Source of the DNA: an uncultured Eubacteriales bacterium
GTDB lineage: Bacteria; Bacillota; Clostridia; Oscillospirales; Butyricicoccaceae
Assembly: GCA_910585875.1 (NCBI GenBank)
Contig: CAJUIK010000051.1
Span: 1 to 13,430, forward strand
DNA: 13,430 bases
Direction of reading: 5' to 3'
In this document: positions 12,989 to 13,430 of the stretch, piece after piece
Layout: every line of letters starts with the position of its first letter
How positions within the stretch are numbered: position 1 is the stretch's first letter
The notes under the pieces: generated by a model
The model's database searches: none
What the model saw: only the letters and a program-made list of their open reading frames with translations
What the model was told of the DNA's origin: nothing
Made by a program: the position numbers and the translations under genes

Positions 12989-13430
12989 CTAGGCGCCGTT
13001 GAATGGATAATATTTTCCCGCGCCCTGGCCGCTGATATAGGCGTAGCTTTCGGGCACATTGCCGATCAGCACCGTTTCGGCCACGGAAATCTGGCTGCTG
13101 ACCGTCACCACGGTTTCCGACCCCGGCGCCAGCACACTCAGCTCCACCGCGGCTTCGATAATCACCTGATGCCGGGTCTGGTTGATGCCGGCGTTGGTAA
13201 AAACGCTGATAAAATCCGCATTGGCGGCGCCCAGCGGGATAATCCGCACCGAAACCAACGGGCCCCGACCATAGAAGAAATCGCCCCCCAGGGCGTTGCC
13301 GATCGGGATGCGGAGCACGCTGATATCGGTACTGTTCAGTTTTTCCGAAATACGGCTGACAATGCGGGCCTTCATGCGGTTGATCGTCACAATGTCCGTC
13401 TGTACCGCCAGAATCTGGCCGAATTGATCC
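12989..13430 (-). CDS. yunB: Sporulation protein YunB, N-terminal part beyond window edge
   Basis: The frame stays open to the right edge, giving 147 visible codons including the stop; the N-terminal part, about 100 residues in Bacillus YunB, is missing. Recognisable segments are ILAVQTDIVTINRMKARI, IPIGNALGGDFFYGRGP, VRIIPLGAANADFIS, the hallmark AGINQTRHQVIIEA, and the C-terminal SVAETVLIGNVPESY. YunB is a SigE-regulated, probably membrane-anchored protein needed for full spore formation; its mechanism is unknown. The GTG at 13390 is an internal codon rather than the start, since conserved residues continue upstream of it. The gene ends 54 bases before the alternative start of ligA. Confidence 0.88.
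   Translation of the reverse strand, partial: DQFGQILAVQTDIVTINRMKARIVSRISEKLNSTDISVLRIPIGNALGGDFFYGRGPLVSVRIIPLGAANADFISVFTNAGINQTRHQVIIEAAVELSVLAPGSETVVTVSSQISVAETVLIGNVPESYAYISGQGAGKYYPFNGA

Noticed and set aside
1..13430. Mobile elements, CRISPR arrays, tRNA or rRNA genes, defence systems
   Set aside because: No transposase, integrase, direct-repeat array, structural RNA or defence gene was recognised. All genes are core sporulation or housekeeping genes in a conserved order.

Overview
The window is a compact stretch of chromosome from a GC-rich, endospore-forming member of the Clostridia. The complete eight-gene spoIIIA operon plus a yunB-type gene show that the organism sporulates. The gene order and the strong G/C preference at third codon positions suggest an Oscillospiraceae/Ruminococcaceae-type lineage. 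That placement is inference; no rRNA or other phylogenetic marker is present. Every supported gene is on the minus strand, so the genes are transcribed from right to left. No mobile element, CRISPR array, tRNA or rRNA was seen.

Right part (13430 to about 10690): the 3' portion of yunB runs in from the right edge. It is followed after 54 bases by ligA (NAD-dependent DNA ligase). About 215 bases without a convincing gene follow ligA, ending in a perfect 13-bp stem terminator. Middle part (10612 to 5831): spoIIIAA-AB-AC-AD-AE-AF-AG-AH encode the mother-cell half of the SpoIIIA-SpoIIQ channel, including its ATPase, membrane platform and ring proteins. Next comes an Asp23/YloU-family gene (yqhY position) with its own likely promoter and a clear rho-independent terminator.

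Left part (5292 to 1): a new transcription unit starts at a perfect TATAAT box. Its leader can form a nested hairpin with an 11-bp basal stem. It encodes nusB, a TsaD/Kae1-like paralogue, xseA, xseB, ispA and dxs, with very tight spacing from the TsaD-like gene to ispA. The dxs gene runs off the left edge. These genes supply antitermination (NusB), exonuclease VII (XseA/XseB) and the entry and farnesyl diphosphate steps of isoprenoid synthesis (Dxs, IspA).

Compared with the well-known Bacillus subtilis order (spoIIIA, accB-accC, yqhY, nusB, folD, xseA, xseB, ispA, dxs), accB/accC are missing and a TsaD-like gene sits in the folD slot. I did not find an unmistakably new multi-gene system. The observations most worth testing are the nusB leader structure, the inverted repeat that overlaps the yqhY promoter and ribosome binding site, the 134-base spoIIIAA/spoIIIAB overlap, and the TsaD-like paralogue.
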